A stretch of 64,000 bases of DNA, from assembly GCA_036924285.1 (NCBI GenBank), contig JAYKYS010000006.1, forward strand, positions 21,860,001-21,924,000, read 5' to 3'. Of this stretch, positions 11,245-23,487 are shown piece after piece. The DNA is from Asterella californica (lineage: Eukaryota > Streptophyta > Marchantiopsida > Marchantiales > Aytoniaceae). Position numbers and translations under genes: made by a program. The notes under the pieces were generated by a model, which saw only the letters and a program-made list of their open reading frames with translations, was not told where the DNA came from and searched no databases. The first letter of the stretch is position 1; each line of letters begins with the position of its first letter.

Positions 11245-12671
11245 ATGGTTATAGGGCCTGTCACATACAACAAGAAAAAGTACAATTTTGTGGGAGCAGT
11301 AGAAAGGTATAAAGCTCCTTTCGTTGCTAAAGATTACTCTCAACATGTAGAAGTGGATTTCCAAGAAACTTTCTCTCTTGTTAAGATGACTATGATAAGA
11401 GTGCTATTGGCCATAGCTGCAGCGTCAGACATGGAGCTCCACCAATTGACGTGATCACATCATTCTTGAACCGGGACCTCCAAGAAGCACTGTACATGGA
11501 TCAACCATAAGTATTCACATCCATGAGAACAAAGAACTTGATCTGCAAGCTACGCAAGATACTGTATGGGCCAAAAGAGTCTTCGTGCACTTGGTATGAC
11601 AAGTTTGACAAGTTCTTTCTCAGCATAGATTTCCAACGGAGCACAGCTGATCCTAACTTATACGTGAAGTTATCCACATATTCTAGCACTATATGTTGAC
11701 GATCTCATAATAGTCAGTAGCAACACAAAGTCCAAGGAGATCAAACAACAACAGTGTGGAGAATTCAAAATGACTGACCGTGAGGAGTTACATTGGATTC
11801 TCAACATCAGGATAAATCGTGATCGGAAGAAAAGACGACTAGGGATGAGTCAAGACAAGTATGTATGCGACATACTACACATATTCGAGATGGAAGACTG
11901 CAAATCAGCACACACTCCCATGGAACCAAACGTCAAGCTATCCAAAAAAATGAGCTTATCCATAGTTGAGGAAGAAGAGCAAATGCGCTCATATCATACA
12001 GCAGTGCCGTTGGGAGTCTGACATGGCTCATTGCTTGGAACACGCCAGGACATAGCATTCGCTGTTGGCACCGTCAGTAGATACTTGAGCAGCCCTTGAA
12101 TGCAACATTGGCTAGCAGTAAAGAGGATATTTCGTTACATTCAATACAACTCCAAATCTGAACTAGCATTCAACGGAGGAAAACACACTCCAGATCAGAT
12201 AGAGATACATTGTGACTCAGATTGGGATGGGGATGAAGATACAAGAAGGTCTATCACGGGTTGCGTGTTCAAACTATGTAGAGGAGCATTAAGCTGAAAT
12301 TCAAAACATAAATCTCTGTGGCTCTATCCACTGTCGAAGCAGAATACATGGCAGCAACTCAGTGTGCCAAGAAAGCAATATGGATGAGACGATTGTTGAG
12401 TGATCTCTAGATAAACCAACCAAAACTAATGATCATCCACAGCGATAACAGAAGCTGCATAGATCTGTCCAAGAATGCAAAGTTTCATTCCAGAACCAAG
12501 TATATTGGCATTCAGCAACATTTCGTTAGAGAAAAAGTAGAAAAAAGAGAAGTCCCGTTGGAATTCTGCGCAACTGCAGAAAACATTGCAGACATGCTCA
12601 CGAAAGTGATATCGAGTGACATGTACTCATTTCAGAAAACTGCGGAGTATGTCTGTCAGTTTAAGGCTTAA
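11245..12671 (+). pseudogene. Ty1-copia pol remnant (reverse transcriptase and RNase H)
   Basis: Broken plus-strand remains of the 3' half of a copia polyprotein. In order: start of the RVT_2 reverse transcriptase (YKAPFVAKDYSQ..DFQETFSLVKMTMIRVLLAIAAAS, 11310-11454); a stretch with stops; the catalytic YVDD motif in ALYVDDLIIVS (YVDD at 11692-11703); the connection region (MTDREELHWILNIRI, then MSQDKYVCDILHIFEM, 11770-12021); RYLSSP and KRIFRYIQYNSKSELAF (12080-12190); and RNase H-like motifs DSDWDGDEDTRRSITGCVF (12219-12275) and HSDNRSCIDLSKNAKFHSRTKYI (12429-12510), ending ADMLTKVISSDMYSF (12590-12635). Stops and frame changes at about 11454, 11690, 12021 and 12297 make it dead. Gag, protease and integrase are not seen upstream, so it is 5'-truncated. 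Confidence 0.93.
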
Positions 12672-12703
12672 GGAGTCTAAAGCGTTTGCTTTTTTAGGAA
12701 GAG

Positions 12704-12905
12704 TGTTAGAAATAGAAAAGCAAGCACATGTATTCTAGACTAATATTAAAACAGAAAAGCTCTGAAGAAGACTGATCGCACATGGACCTACACATGGGAA
12801 CATGAGTAGATAAGAAGATCATATCTCGCTTGTTCTTGTGACCAATTACTTAAAGAGCATCGCTCAATGTATGAATCTATGCTTATGCTTTAAGCATCTC
12901 CACTT
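12704..12905 (+). mobile_element. Probable 3' LTR of the copia remnant (left edge firm, right edge guessed)
   Basis: A short purine tract (AGGAAGAG) at 12696-12703 is followed by TGTTAGAAATAG, the typical copia LTR start and much like the LTR at 39276 (TGTTAGAAT). It lies 32 bp after the last pol codon, the usual place. The right end is not certain; homology to the C2 pseudogene resumes by about 12975. Confidence 0.55.
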
Positions 12906-12974
12906 CTTGTTTCTTGTTAGTACAGGCATCAGATCTTCGTGACAAAACATTTTGTGGATGCGGAGTGCTCCATA

Positions 12975-14100
12975 TATATGGAGCATTTCGTACCCACACA
13001 CTGCTTCAGTGGAGATATTCGAAGTGCGTGATATCAAAGAAGATGAGATATGTGGAATCGGTACAAGCATCTTAAAGTTATCCTTGTAGTATATATTGTC
13101 AGATTTTGCCTTCATTAATTTTTGTGTATCTGCTAGCTAGTCATACTAAGCACAACTGTTTCTCGTTAATGCACATCTATCCATGGTAGAAATCTAGAGT
13201 ACACTTGCAAAGCTTCTCCACTGATGCTCAGGAGTATATTGCAATTGTAAGAATGTCTGACCCATACTTGAAGATTAAACACAGGAATGCACACAAGCAA
13301 GTTACTCTAAGGTCTAATCCTCATGACGGTGAGTTCATGTATCTCGTTTAGAATGTGAAGTATCTTATCTTCAAAAGGATCTTAGATAGTTAAAGCCTAT
13401 TTGTCCTATTTTGCATAACGCAGATGGAGGATCAAACTTCATATGGAACACCCAATTCCTCTTTCTTCTTCAGAATGGACGAACAAGAGATCACGACATT
13501 CTAGATATCAAGATTTGGAATGAAAACATAAACACACGGATTTTCTGAGGTGACAACATCCTCAAACATCTCAGGTACCTTGACTGTTTATTTCTATAAA
13601 ACTGTACACGTGCCAAATTGCGTAACTTCTGGTCTGCCTGAGGGTTGTATGATATTAATACTAGTCATGTGAATTATTTATTTTCTGCTCATTCTTCGAT
13701 TCTTCATCAAGCTATCGGTGCACTAGAACTGACTAATGTTCACTGGCAGATTAGCAGGCTGGATTGGTAGACACTACCTTTCAACCACTGAAGCCATGTG
13801 GTATCTCGTGTTTCGCACGAGACTTCACGATGATGAAACAAAAGATGAGAAAGGGCTGAGATTTTGATGAAATTTTACTTTCAAAACGTGGACGGAGAAG
13901 CGCGGGTCATCACATTGAATCCATATGTGAGCTGATAACATCTGAGAATGGATTCAATTGGTCTGACGACCTCCACAAGGCTCCGTTCGACGTGAGGTTG
14001 GTAGTAAATAGGGCACAATCCTTGATGGAGTTGGCTTTGTCATCAAATTCACTTAGATTGGGATGATCATACTCATATAGACAAATATGTAATTCGTATG
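12975..14100 (+). pseudogene. C2-domain protein, diverged pseudogene copy 2
   Basis: The four-exon structure of the intact gene at 27449 can be followed. Exon 1 tail near 13000-13052 reads VEIFEVRDIKEDEICGIG. Exon 2 (13254-13330) reads SDPYLKIKHRNAHKQVTL and ends at GTGAGT. Exon 3 (about 13424-13576) reads GGSNFIWNTQF, RDHDILDIKIWNEN and DNILKHLR. Exon 4 begins after CAG near 13750 with LAGWIGRHYL and WYLVF. Lesions: the exon 2 acceptor TAGG has become TAAG, which shifts the splice site by one base; exon 3 has a TGA where the intact copy has CGA; exon 4 has a frame change before the EILMKF block. Homology with the intact copy continues through the 3' flank to about 14460. It is much more diverged than copies 1 and 3 are from each other, so it is an older duplicate. 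Confidence 0.82.
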
Positions 14101-14109
14101 TGATTTAAC

Positions 14110-14595
14110 GCCAACACCACTGTCGTGATAGAAGCTCGTGGTCATTCTCGTGTGTAGACGTAATGTTAAATTTCTCTCTATTTTCTTTGGTCGGAAGAGC
14201 TGACTTTGTCAAGGTGATCCTCTTACTCGAGAGATAGATGTTGTGCAATTGACTACACACGTACTCATGTACTCAGCTCCTTTTGGTTCTCTAGTTTGTA
14301 ACATAGTGACGTCGAGCATCTTCTACTTAGGACTGCATTTTCCAATGTGATCTCTTCAAGAGTATGATATACCGAGCGGAGATTCTTGTGATGAGTTGGA
14401 TCTTGAGGTTCACATTGTATTGTTTGCCTGGAGGATCAGACTGACTTCATTTTCATGTATCCTTTCATCGTCTGCTATTTAGTTCCAAACTTAGCGTCTA
14501 CTAGACTATGTAGACTTTAAAAGGTACGGTGTTTGCTGCGGTGACAAGGAAGTTGTCATCTGTTCCACTCTAGGTGTCTTGCGGTTTGAACCTCC
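14110..14595. other. 3' flank of C2 pseudogene copy 2
   Basis: No gene. Blocks such as GTTTGCCTGGAGGA near 14430 match 30970 downstream of the intact C2 gene, so the duplicated region included its 3' flank. Confidence 0.55.
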
Positions 14596-14599
14596 ATAA

Positions 14600-14955
14600 G
14601 AATAGAACATTTGAAGCAATGAATAGCCAACAAATGAAAATATCTCATCAAGTCGAACAAAGGAAAGAAGGACCAGAAGGACCCAACAACCAACGTCCTT
14701 AAAGAAGGAAGAACATCGGAGCTAGCCCCTGCTAGCAATAGCTCTAAAATCGCGTACCGCTCTTAAAATATCACACACCGGTAAAATTTCTGCATACAAC
14801 AGATGCACATGAAATAGCATTGTCTATTACAATTGCTCTCTTGTGGACCGCGTTTGCTAAAGCTCTCTGTAGAGCAATGAAAAATTTTTGTCTAAAGAAC
14901 GTAGTGCAAAAAGAAAAAGAAAGTGGTATCTCTTAGTGCCTCTCATGGTAAGCTC
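14600..14955 (+). repeat. Repeat family R, full-length-looking copy
   Basis: This matches the reverse complement of about 23475-23830. Landmarks: CAATGAATAG; AAGGACC.GAAGG.CC; AGAAC.TC.G.GCTA.GCCCC; AAAGCTCTCTGTAGAGCAATG; and AAGAAAGTGGTA. The copy here has stops in all frames. Function and TE class unknown. Confidence 0.65.
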
Positions 14956-14959
14956 TAGC

Positions 14960-17700
14960 ACAATCTCGAATAAAAATGTCGAACTTCGAAGCTACCAATC
15001 CATAAATCTCCAAGGTTAGGAGAATGAAGTGATGTTTCTCCTGCATATCCTTGTACTTGGTCACCTTAGCTGCTATTTCCATGTTGTCTTGTTGTGACAT
15101 GGCTCACATGTAAATTTAGCGTAGAATTTGTATTGAGTTGTTTTTAGTGTTCTATAGACTTTTTCATGTAACTCGTCTGATACTGTATTAGGTACCACGT
15201 TCACAGTATCTGAGATGTAAGATCGCATGATAATGAGACATGTCAACTCATTGATCCGTGGACATTCACGTGAGTGGCTCTTATTGTCAAATTTGGGTAT
15301 AGGATAGAGATCGAGAATTCATGAGACATTCTTCCTTGCTTGGTGTTTCATGAGTGTTTCTTAGTGTCTTACATGAAGAGTGAGAAGCTACGAGAGTTGT
15401 ATTTATGGATGGATGATTGATCCGAGTTCTGGATCTTCTATATCCGAATCCGTTCCATATCAAGCTTCACTACATCTATCTCGATCACTTTTTACGGTGC
15501 TTCATTGTCTAATTTGGTGAAGAGTTCATGAGAAAAGTGATGGACTTGCATACTATGGTGATCTTGTGGATCCTCACATACGAGGAGAAATGAGACCTAA
15601 CTGTGTACATCTTACTTTGATGGTTGAATGGATCGGAACTTTCCAACCAACATCTCTTTCATCATTTGAGTTGATATCGGACGTCACTGACGGTAGAAGA
15701 TCAACCATCGTGCGTGGACCGAGAGAAACATTGGGTGAGGAATACTATAATCAAGTGATGGCTTTCTCATTTTCTTTTGTCTTATCTTTCATCGTAGATC
15801 GATTCAAAGTCATTATCTTGATTTTGTACTGAATCTCGTTTATTTTTGTGTCATTGTTATCTCTATCGCTCTGTGTGGGTGATTATCTTATGTTAAGATT
15901 GAGGTCCAAAGTATTTTGGTTCAAGCTTTGAAGGTGTGAGTGTGTTTTTAGGACTACAACTCGATCTATCGTGCCAAGTGGGAGATAAAGTGATCTCCAA
16001 TCTTCTTTCTCTTTGGTCTATTTTTTACTAATCAAGTTAATCCAAGTTCTAAGGACAGTATTGAGGTTTTGGAGGCCTTCCTAAGAATCATTTGCAGAGT
16101 GTGAAGTATCGTTGGAAAGCTCTCAAGCTGAGCTACAATCTAGAGGGACAGATCGATCGATTTGGAGCTTTGAGTGCAGTGTTCTGATCATTCAGAGTCA
16201 AGGAGATCACGAATCCGTATCTTGAGTCATGTTTTTGAGTGCCTCAAGAGTTTCACATATGATCTTTCGGTATTGTCAAAGGGATTGGATATTTGGCACC
16301 GTGCTGGTTGCAATGATGTAAAAACTTCCTACATTTGGATTGATTTGAATTTGAAATGATCGATTGACGGTGGCTGTAATAGTTGAGAGACAGAAATAAA
16401 ACAATTTTGCTTGGATTCAAGGGTTGAGTTGTTTCATGAGCATGGGATTAGAACTCTTAGTGAAAATTTCCAAGATTGGAGTGTGCCCTATCAACTTGCT
16501 ACTAGTGAAATTTCAGCTCATTTGGTTTAGAGAAGGTGTTGGAGTCGTGGATTTTAGTCACTGGGGTCTGTAAAGCTCATAAGTCAGCACAGACAAAAAG
16601 CTTAATCCATTTCGTGCAATTGATTTAGGAATTGAAGCTGAAATTTAAGAGAGTAGTAGTGAGAGGTAAGAGAGAATTTGTTGTGAAGTTTGAGCTCAAT
16701 TGGAAGTTTGAGTTGGGAGCAATAGGTTACCAAGCTCAGATTACAACATGACGTGTTTCGAAAGAGTAAGGTGATATCTCTTGGTTTGCTTTGAACAAAC
16801 GACTTGGGGATTGGAGGTGAAACTTCTTAGAGGTGCTGCAAGTGAGACAAGGAAGCTTTACTATGAATTTAGCTCGAAGATCATAATAAAAAAAGACGTT
16901 ACACTATGTCAAAGTTGCTATTAGAAATCTCTAATTGTGAAGTATCATTATCATAATGTCTCGAGCTCATTGGTTGCTTGCTGCGTGCATGCCTTATCTT
17001 GTTGGAAGCTCTAGAAGACAAACTTTCTAGTGGTATGCTGCATGCTTAGTTTGGAGCTTGTTCGATCACTCAAAACTTAGATTAAAACATGTATGGGTCA
17101 AGATGAAAGATTAAGATATTTTGAGGGTTATAAGTGTTAGAAATGATCAGTCTCGATCTATTGTGATATCAATTAAATTGATCCAATAAATATGTTACAA
17201 GTATCATCGGAAAGCTTTTACAATGTTGTATCCATTGTTGTAAGGTTCATCTTGAATAGAGCTCTTATCAACGAACCGTAGAAGATAAGAATTGAGTATT
17301 TTATGTAGTTTGTCGAGGAAAAATAATGAAGAAGGTATTGCTAGAGCACAAGCCGACCTAAGGGATTTTTTGAAGGTGCTTATGTGATCTAAAGCATATG
17401 TTTATCATGTATGAATCCTTCCTATACATAGAAAAAGATTGAACGCCTAGTTGTGTTATGTGATGCATGTGTGTTACACTTAAGGTAAGGCTATGTCAAT
17501 AGAAACCGAGACAAAGCTTGATGGATTCGATAGTGAGAGCACTAAGATTTCATCGAGTTTGTCCAAGGTCTTGCCGTATCTCTCTACAACTAAATACCTC
17601 GTGTATTCTCAGATCAAACTTCACGCTCTACAACAATATCTATAACCCATTCTAGGAGATTGGTGATCACTTGTGTCGTCACCGAGTCTCGTGTCAGATC
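14960..17700. other. Long non-coding stretch, possibly an eroded retroelement
   Basis: About 2.7 kb of T/G-rich DNA without a frame carrying a known domain; the 88-codon frame at 15566 and the 61-codon frame at 16174 have no motif. Short phrases such as GGAAAGCT and AAGTATCGTTGGAAAGCTC recur (16110, 17215). This vaguely recalls untranslated parts of large LTR elements, but no LTR, primer site or pol fragment was found. Confidence 0.35.
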
Positions 17701-17703
17701 CAC

Positions 17704-20470
17704 GACAACCATATATGTCATTGAGACCTGATCCTCTCTCATCATGTATAAGTCAGCTCTCATTGACCCTCTCATTTGAAGGATATAGTAATGCTCTCTC
17801 CATGTCATGTAATCGCTCAACCCATGCTATAGCAAACACAATGTCCTTGATGGTATCATGAGTAGCTATCTGCTCTCCATCGTGAAGACAACAAACAAGG
17901 TGCCGACACGAGGTGTCCAGTGAGACACAACACTCGCATGTGGACAATGTTGAAGCAACATATTGGACCAAGCTTAGACAAAACCTCATCGTTATAAAAA
18001 AAATAGTAAATGAGTCGAAATGCTTTAATGTCGGACTATGAACCAAGAGCTTGCGCCCTTGCCCGAACAAGAGTGGAGTCGACCTCCAGTATCCCCTGAG
18101 ATGGAAGGATCAACTAAGAGCGCATGAAGAACTTGCTAGAACCCCCGTCAAAGAGGACTATAGTCTATCAAATCCATCGGTTGGTAAGATGTCGTCAAAG
18201 ACCTCCATGATCCTCCTATCAAACTCTATGAGGCACGAGATGAAGATAGGAGATGAATGTACTATGCGGAATAAGTAACTCAGATGACATGCTATGAAAG
18301 ATGAAAGATACCAAAGACAACATGTGGGTCCTCTAACCTAAGGAGATCCTCAATATGCAAAAATCATCCTCCACCAGAGCAACATCTAAGAACCGAAAGA
18401 CGAAGTCCTTTGAATCCATCGGTACTCCGAGTATACATAAATCATCTCTAGGTGTAACAAAGTCCCCTGGGAGCTAGAGGTCCGATGGAAAATCTACGGG
18501 AGACCAAGCTCCACATTTTGACACCTTCAATCTCAACCCTACCAAGACCAACTGAGAGATGAGGTGATCCAAAGACATCACAGACTTGGTCCATCGGACT
18601 TATGATATGCGAGTCATCAGCTAGAGATGGAAAAACACAACCTAGAGCAACCAATGCGGTGGCCAAGAGAGCTCTATAGTGAGCTAAAGTAAAGAGTAGT
18701 CCACCCAAAAGATCTCCTTGACGAGTACCTATACTTGAGTCGATGAGTGTAACTCCCTCTATCAAAAGACCGCATTGGCAATAAAGAGAGAAGAAAGAAC
18801 CATAGAAGAATCGCACGAAAGAAACGAGACTCGTCAAAGATCTACCGCCATCCATGAGCTCCTTAAAGATGGAAACACAAAAAATATTATAAAAAGTATT
18901 TTCCACGTCTACTTATAAGACAATCCAGTTGAGATGAATGTCCAAAAGAACCCTAATGTCGAAGGACACAAACTCACAACCTCCAAGCGTCGCAACTCCA
19001 AACTGATGTGGACAGAAGTGATCGGAAAAATATCTCGAAGCTGAAGAACAATGGTATGTATAATAGATCGTAAGAGAATATCACCAATGATTATCGAACG
19101 AATCCCTCTGTCATCCTTCATCATGATCAAAAGTCTTGCTGTTGCCTTCAGTACCTGAGCTATAGAATGAGGAATATGTCCATAGACTACTACTGTCGCT
19201 ATTTGAAAAAGCTCCTTGAAACCACTAGAGAGATCGTTTGTCTAAAAACAATCCCGTATGTGCTCGTAGATCATCTTAGACAGACCTCCAGAAAATAGAC
19301 TTTGAGTTGTATAAAGACTTGGACAAATAGATAACTATCGAGACATAATGACTCCTCAGACTGATAGTCAGGAATCTCAGGTGGTGGAGGATCACCAGAT
19401 GGAGGATGAAGAAAACACAACGAAGTGATCGTCCCCTTAGTAGGACATGTCATTGACAAAGGATGCAATGTTCTAGCAGCTCTACTAAACTCTCCAACCT
19501 AACATAACATCCTAACGAATGCAAGCGGAAGATGAGACGTCATGTGTAGAGACAGGCTCATACCAGCATATACTGATTTCTCTTGTAGGGCTGTTCATTC
19601 ACCAACACGAAATCTCTGAAGATGGACCGTCACCTCCCAGTGTCACACTCTGCCACCTCGAGTATAACGGAGACACCAACGAGGTAGCAAGAGGAACAAT
19701 AACCACACCATCTTGTCCTTGGTGTTCCGTGTCAACATGTCGAGAGATAAGTGGAATGCTTGTCTCACCTTGTCATGGAGAGCACGGGATAGCCGATGAA
19801 ACAAGCACGGACAAGGAGAACTCGTCTCGAACAATCTTAAAATATTATAGGTGTGGATTCTCAACTACTCTCATGACTCAGGAGGAACTCTAGGAAAAAA
19901 GTGAACGATGTCATAATGATCGCACGTCTAGACTTCCACTCTCGACTAACTTAGGCATCCCATGTGGTCCAGTCATAACTCTTGTGCATCTTTCTCATAT
20001 GAGACCTTATCTCTTGCGAGATAAATATTGATCGCACACTGAACATGATATGTCTCGAGTCGACCTCTATCTCATGAGAGAGAGGGTACTCACAATTAGA
20101 AAAGACATGATATCCAACTAAACGATACTAGTAATAAAAACATCTAAAAAATATACTCTCAAATATAGAACCTTAATCCTTTAGAGATAAAAAATATATT
20201 AAATATAGCAAAAAATCCTCAAAAATTTTAAAAAAAAATTTCTTCAAACATAAAAACATATAATATTTATTTATTTTTGCATGAAATGTAAAAATTCAAA
20301 GAAATAAAAATAAAAATGAAAATAACTATGTAAAAGATATGCACTAAACCCACCCCAACACGCTCCGCACTCTCAACTTACACTCTCCTCCCTCCCCTCT
20401 CTTCCCGCGATCACAATCTCTCCACAACGACCAACCTCTGTAAGCGCATGAATACGTGTAGAGGAAGGGA
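17704..20470 (-). pseudogene. LINE-like reverse transcriptase element, copy A (dead)
   Basis: On the minus strand, a non-LTR-type reverse transcriptase can be followed 5' to 3'. RSIIIGDILLRSIIHTIVLQ (about 19090-19020) is the conserved region before the palm. Next is VDVENTFYNIF (about 18916-18880), with the first catalytic Asp and a TAA where CAA (Gln) is expected just before it. GTRQGDLLGGLLFTLAHYRAL follows, then FPSLADDSHI with the ADD catalytic pair (within 18448-18906). Downstream are LGVPMDSKDFVFRFLDVALVEDDF (about 18430-18360), the region ending DILPTDGFDRL, and a C-terminal stretch HDTIKDIVFAIAWVERLHDM. Frame changes and stops are frequent. No endonuclease domain or poly(A) tail was identified. 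Copy A ends with the pre-insertion version of the MITE site seen in copy B (CTCCGCAC, 20363-20370). Confidence 0.88.
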
Positions 20471-23400
20471 CAACCATATATGTCACCGAGACTTGATCCT
20501 CTCTCATCATGTATAAGTCAGCTCTCATTGACCCTCTCATTTGAAGGACATAGTAATGCTCTCTCCATGTCATGTAATCGCTCAACCCATGCTATAGCAA
20601 ACACAATGTCTTTGATGGTATCATGAATAGCTATCTGCTCTCCATCGTGAGAGTGAGGACAACGAACAAGGTGTCGACACAAGGTGTCGACACGAGGTGT
20701 CGAGTGAGACACAACACTCGCATGTGGATAATGTTGAAACAACATATTGGACCAAGCTTAGACAAAACCTCATCGTTATAAAGAAGATAGTCAATGAGTC
20801 GAAATACTTTAATGTCAGACTATGAACCAAGAGCTTGCGCCCTTGCCCGAACAAGAGTGGAGTCGAGCTCTAGTATCCCCTGAGATGGAAGGATCAACTA
20901 AGAGCGCATGAAGAACTTGCTAGAAGTGATGTCGTGTCAAAGAGGACTATAGTCTGTCAAATCCATCGGTAGCTAAGATGTCGTCAAAGACCTCCATGAT
21001 CTTCCTATCAAACTCTATGAGGCACGAGATGAAGATAAGAGATGAATGTACTATGCGGAATAAGTAACTCAGATGACGTGATATGAAAGATGAAAAGACA
21101 ACATGTGGGTCTTCTAACCTAAGGAGATCCTCAATATGCCAAAATCATCCTCCACCAGAGCAACATCTAAGAACCGGAAGACGAAGTCCTTTGAATCCAT
21201 CGGTACTCCGAGTATACATAAATCATCTCTAGGTGTAACAAAGTCCCCTGGGAGCTAGAGGTCCGATGGAAAACCTACGGGAGACCAAGCTCCACATTTT
21301 GACACCTTCAATCTCAACCCTACCAAGACCAACTGAGAGATGAGGTGATCCAAAGACATCATAGACTTGGTCCATCGGACTTACGATATGCGAGTCATCA
21401 GCTAGAGATGGAAAAACACAACCTAGAGCAACCAATGCGGTGGCCAAGAGAGCTCTATAGTGAGCTAAAGCAAAGAGGAGTCCATCCAAAAGGTCTCCTT
21501 GACGAGTATCTATACTTGAGTCGATGAGTGTAACTCCCTCTATCAAAAGACCGCATTGGCAATAAAGAGAGAAGGAAGAACCATAGAAGAATCGCACGAA
21601 AGAAACGAGACTCGTCAGAGATCCACCGCCATCCATGAGCTCCTTAAAGATGGAAGCACAAAAAATATTATAAAAAGTATTTTCCACGTCTACTTATAAG
21701 ACAATCCAGTTGAGATGGATGTCCAAAAGAACCCTAATGTTGAAAGACACAAATTCACAACCTCCAAGCGTCGCAACTCCAAACTGATGTGGACAGAGGT
21801 GATCGGAAAAATATCTCGAAACTGAAGAACAATGGTATGTATAATAGATCGTAAGAGAATATCACCAATGGTTATCGAACGAATCTTTCTGTCATCCTTC
21901 ATCATGATCAAAAGTCTAGCTGTTGCCTTCAGTACCTGAGCTATAGAATGAGGAATATGTCGATAGACTACTAGTGTCACTATTTGAAAAAGCTCCTTGA
22001 AACCACTAGAGAGATCGTTTGTCTAAAAACAATCCTGTATGTGCTCGTAGATCATCCTAGACAGACCTCCAGAAAATAGACTTGGAGTTGTATAAAGACT
22101 TGGACAAACAGATATCTATCGAGACATAATGACTCCTCAGACTGATAGTCAGGAATCTCAGGTGGTGGAGGATCACCAGATGGAGGATGAAGAAAAAACA
22201 ACAAAGTGATCGTCTCCTTAGTAGGACATGTCATTGACAAATGATGCAATGTTCTAGCAGCTCTACTAAACTCTCCAACCTAACATAACATCCTACGTAG
22301 TCGAATGCAAGCGGAAGATGAGACGTCATGTGTAGAGACAGGCTCATACCAGCATATACTGATTTCTCTTGTAGGGCTGTTCATTCACCAACACGAAATC
22401 TCTGAAGATGGACCGTCACCTCCCAGTGTCACACTCTGCCACCTCGAGTATAACGGAGACACCAACGAGGTAGCAAGAGGAACAATAACCACACCATCTT
22501 GTCCTTGGTGTTCCGTGTCAACATGTCGAGAGATAAGTGGAATGCTTGTCTCACCTTGTCATGGAGAGCACGAGATAGCCGATGAAACAAGCACGGACAA
22601 GGAGAACTCGTCTCGAACAATCCTAAAATTTTATAGGTGTGGACTCTCAACTACTCTCATGACTTAGGAGGAACTCTAGGAAAAAAGCGAATGATGTCAT
22701 AATGATCGCACGTCTAGACTTCCATTCTCGACTAACTTAGGCATCCCATGTGGTCCAGTCATAACTCTTGTGCATCTTTCTCATATGAGGCCTTATCTCT
22801 TGCGAGATAAATATTGATCGCACACTGGACATGATATGTCTCGAATCGACCTCTATCTCATGAGAGAGAGAGTACTCATAATTAGAAAAGAGATGATATC
22901 CAACTAAACGATACTAGTAATAAAAATATCTAAAAAATATACTCTCAAATATAGAACCTTAATCTTTTAGAGATAAAAGATATATTAAATATAGCAAAAA
23001 TATTCCTCAAAAATTTTAAACATAAATTCTTTAAACATAAAAACATAAAACATTTAATATTTATTTATTTTTGTATAAAATGTAAAAATTCAAAAAAATG
23101 AAAATAAAAATGAAAATAACTATGTAAAAAATATGCACTAAACCCACCCCAACACGCTCCGCACCAGCACTCGGGGCTAACCGGCATTCTTTGTATTCTC
23201 AACCGGCTGGAATTTCGAAAAGTCAGGTTGAAATGGTGTCCAGCCGGATTGTTTGCAGGTTAAAGTTTTACAAAATGACAATTTACATGTGTTAGAAACC
23301 CGGAAGACTATTAAATGATTGGAAAACCCGATTCCCGTTCATTGCCGTCGGATAATTTCTGGTTCTCTAAACTTTTTACCCCGAGCACTGCTCCGCACTC

Positions 23401-23487
23401 TCAACTTACACTCTCCTCCCTCCCCTCTCTTCCCGCGATCACAATCTCTCCACAACGACCAACCCCTGTAAGCGCATGAAGCGCCAG
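20471..23487 (-). pseudogene. LINE-like reverse transcriptase element, copy B (tandem duplicate)
   Basis: Nearly identical to copy A over its whole length. The 152-codon palm segment (21229-21687) contains the same DSS..TRQGDLLDGLLFALAHYRAL and FPSLADDSHI motifs, and the same TAA stop before VDVENTFYNIF, so the element was dead before it was duplicated. GACAACCATATATGTCA marks the left edge of both copies. Differences from copy A are scattered substitutions, small indels and one 226-bp MITE insertion near the right end (23165-23390). Open frames on the opposite strand (for example 19519-19893 and 22305-22667) are also conserved between copies, but only because the DNA is duplicated. Confidence 0.88.
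23165..23390. mobile_element. hAT-type MITE, 226 bp, with 8-bp target duplication
   Basis: The terminal inverted repeats begin CAGCACTCGGGG at the left and CAGTGCTCGGGG on the opposite strand at the right. They are flanked by the perfect 8-bp direct repeat CTCCGCAC (23157-23164 and 23391-23398). The homologous site in copy A (20363-20370) has a single CTCCGCAC and no insert, which proves a precise insertion. An 8-bp duplication and CAG...CTG ends are hallmarks of the hAT superfamily. No coding capacity. Confidence 0.92.

Noticed and set aside
14960..17700. Gypsy-type element
   Set aside because: No primer site, LTR ends or pol motifs; the impression rests on composition alone.
19519..19893. 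124-codon plus-strand gene, repeated at 22305-22667
   Set aside because: Antisense to the reverse-transcriptase element; conserved only because the DNA is tandemly duplicated.
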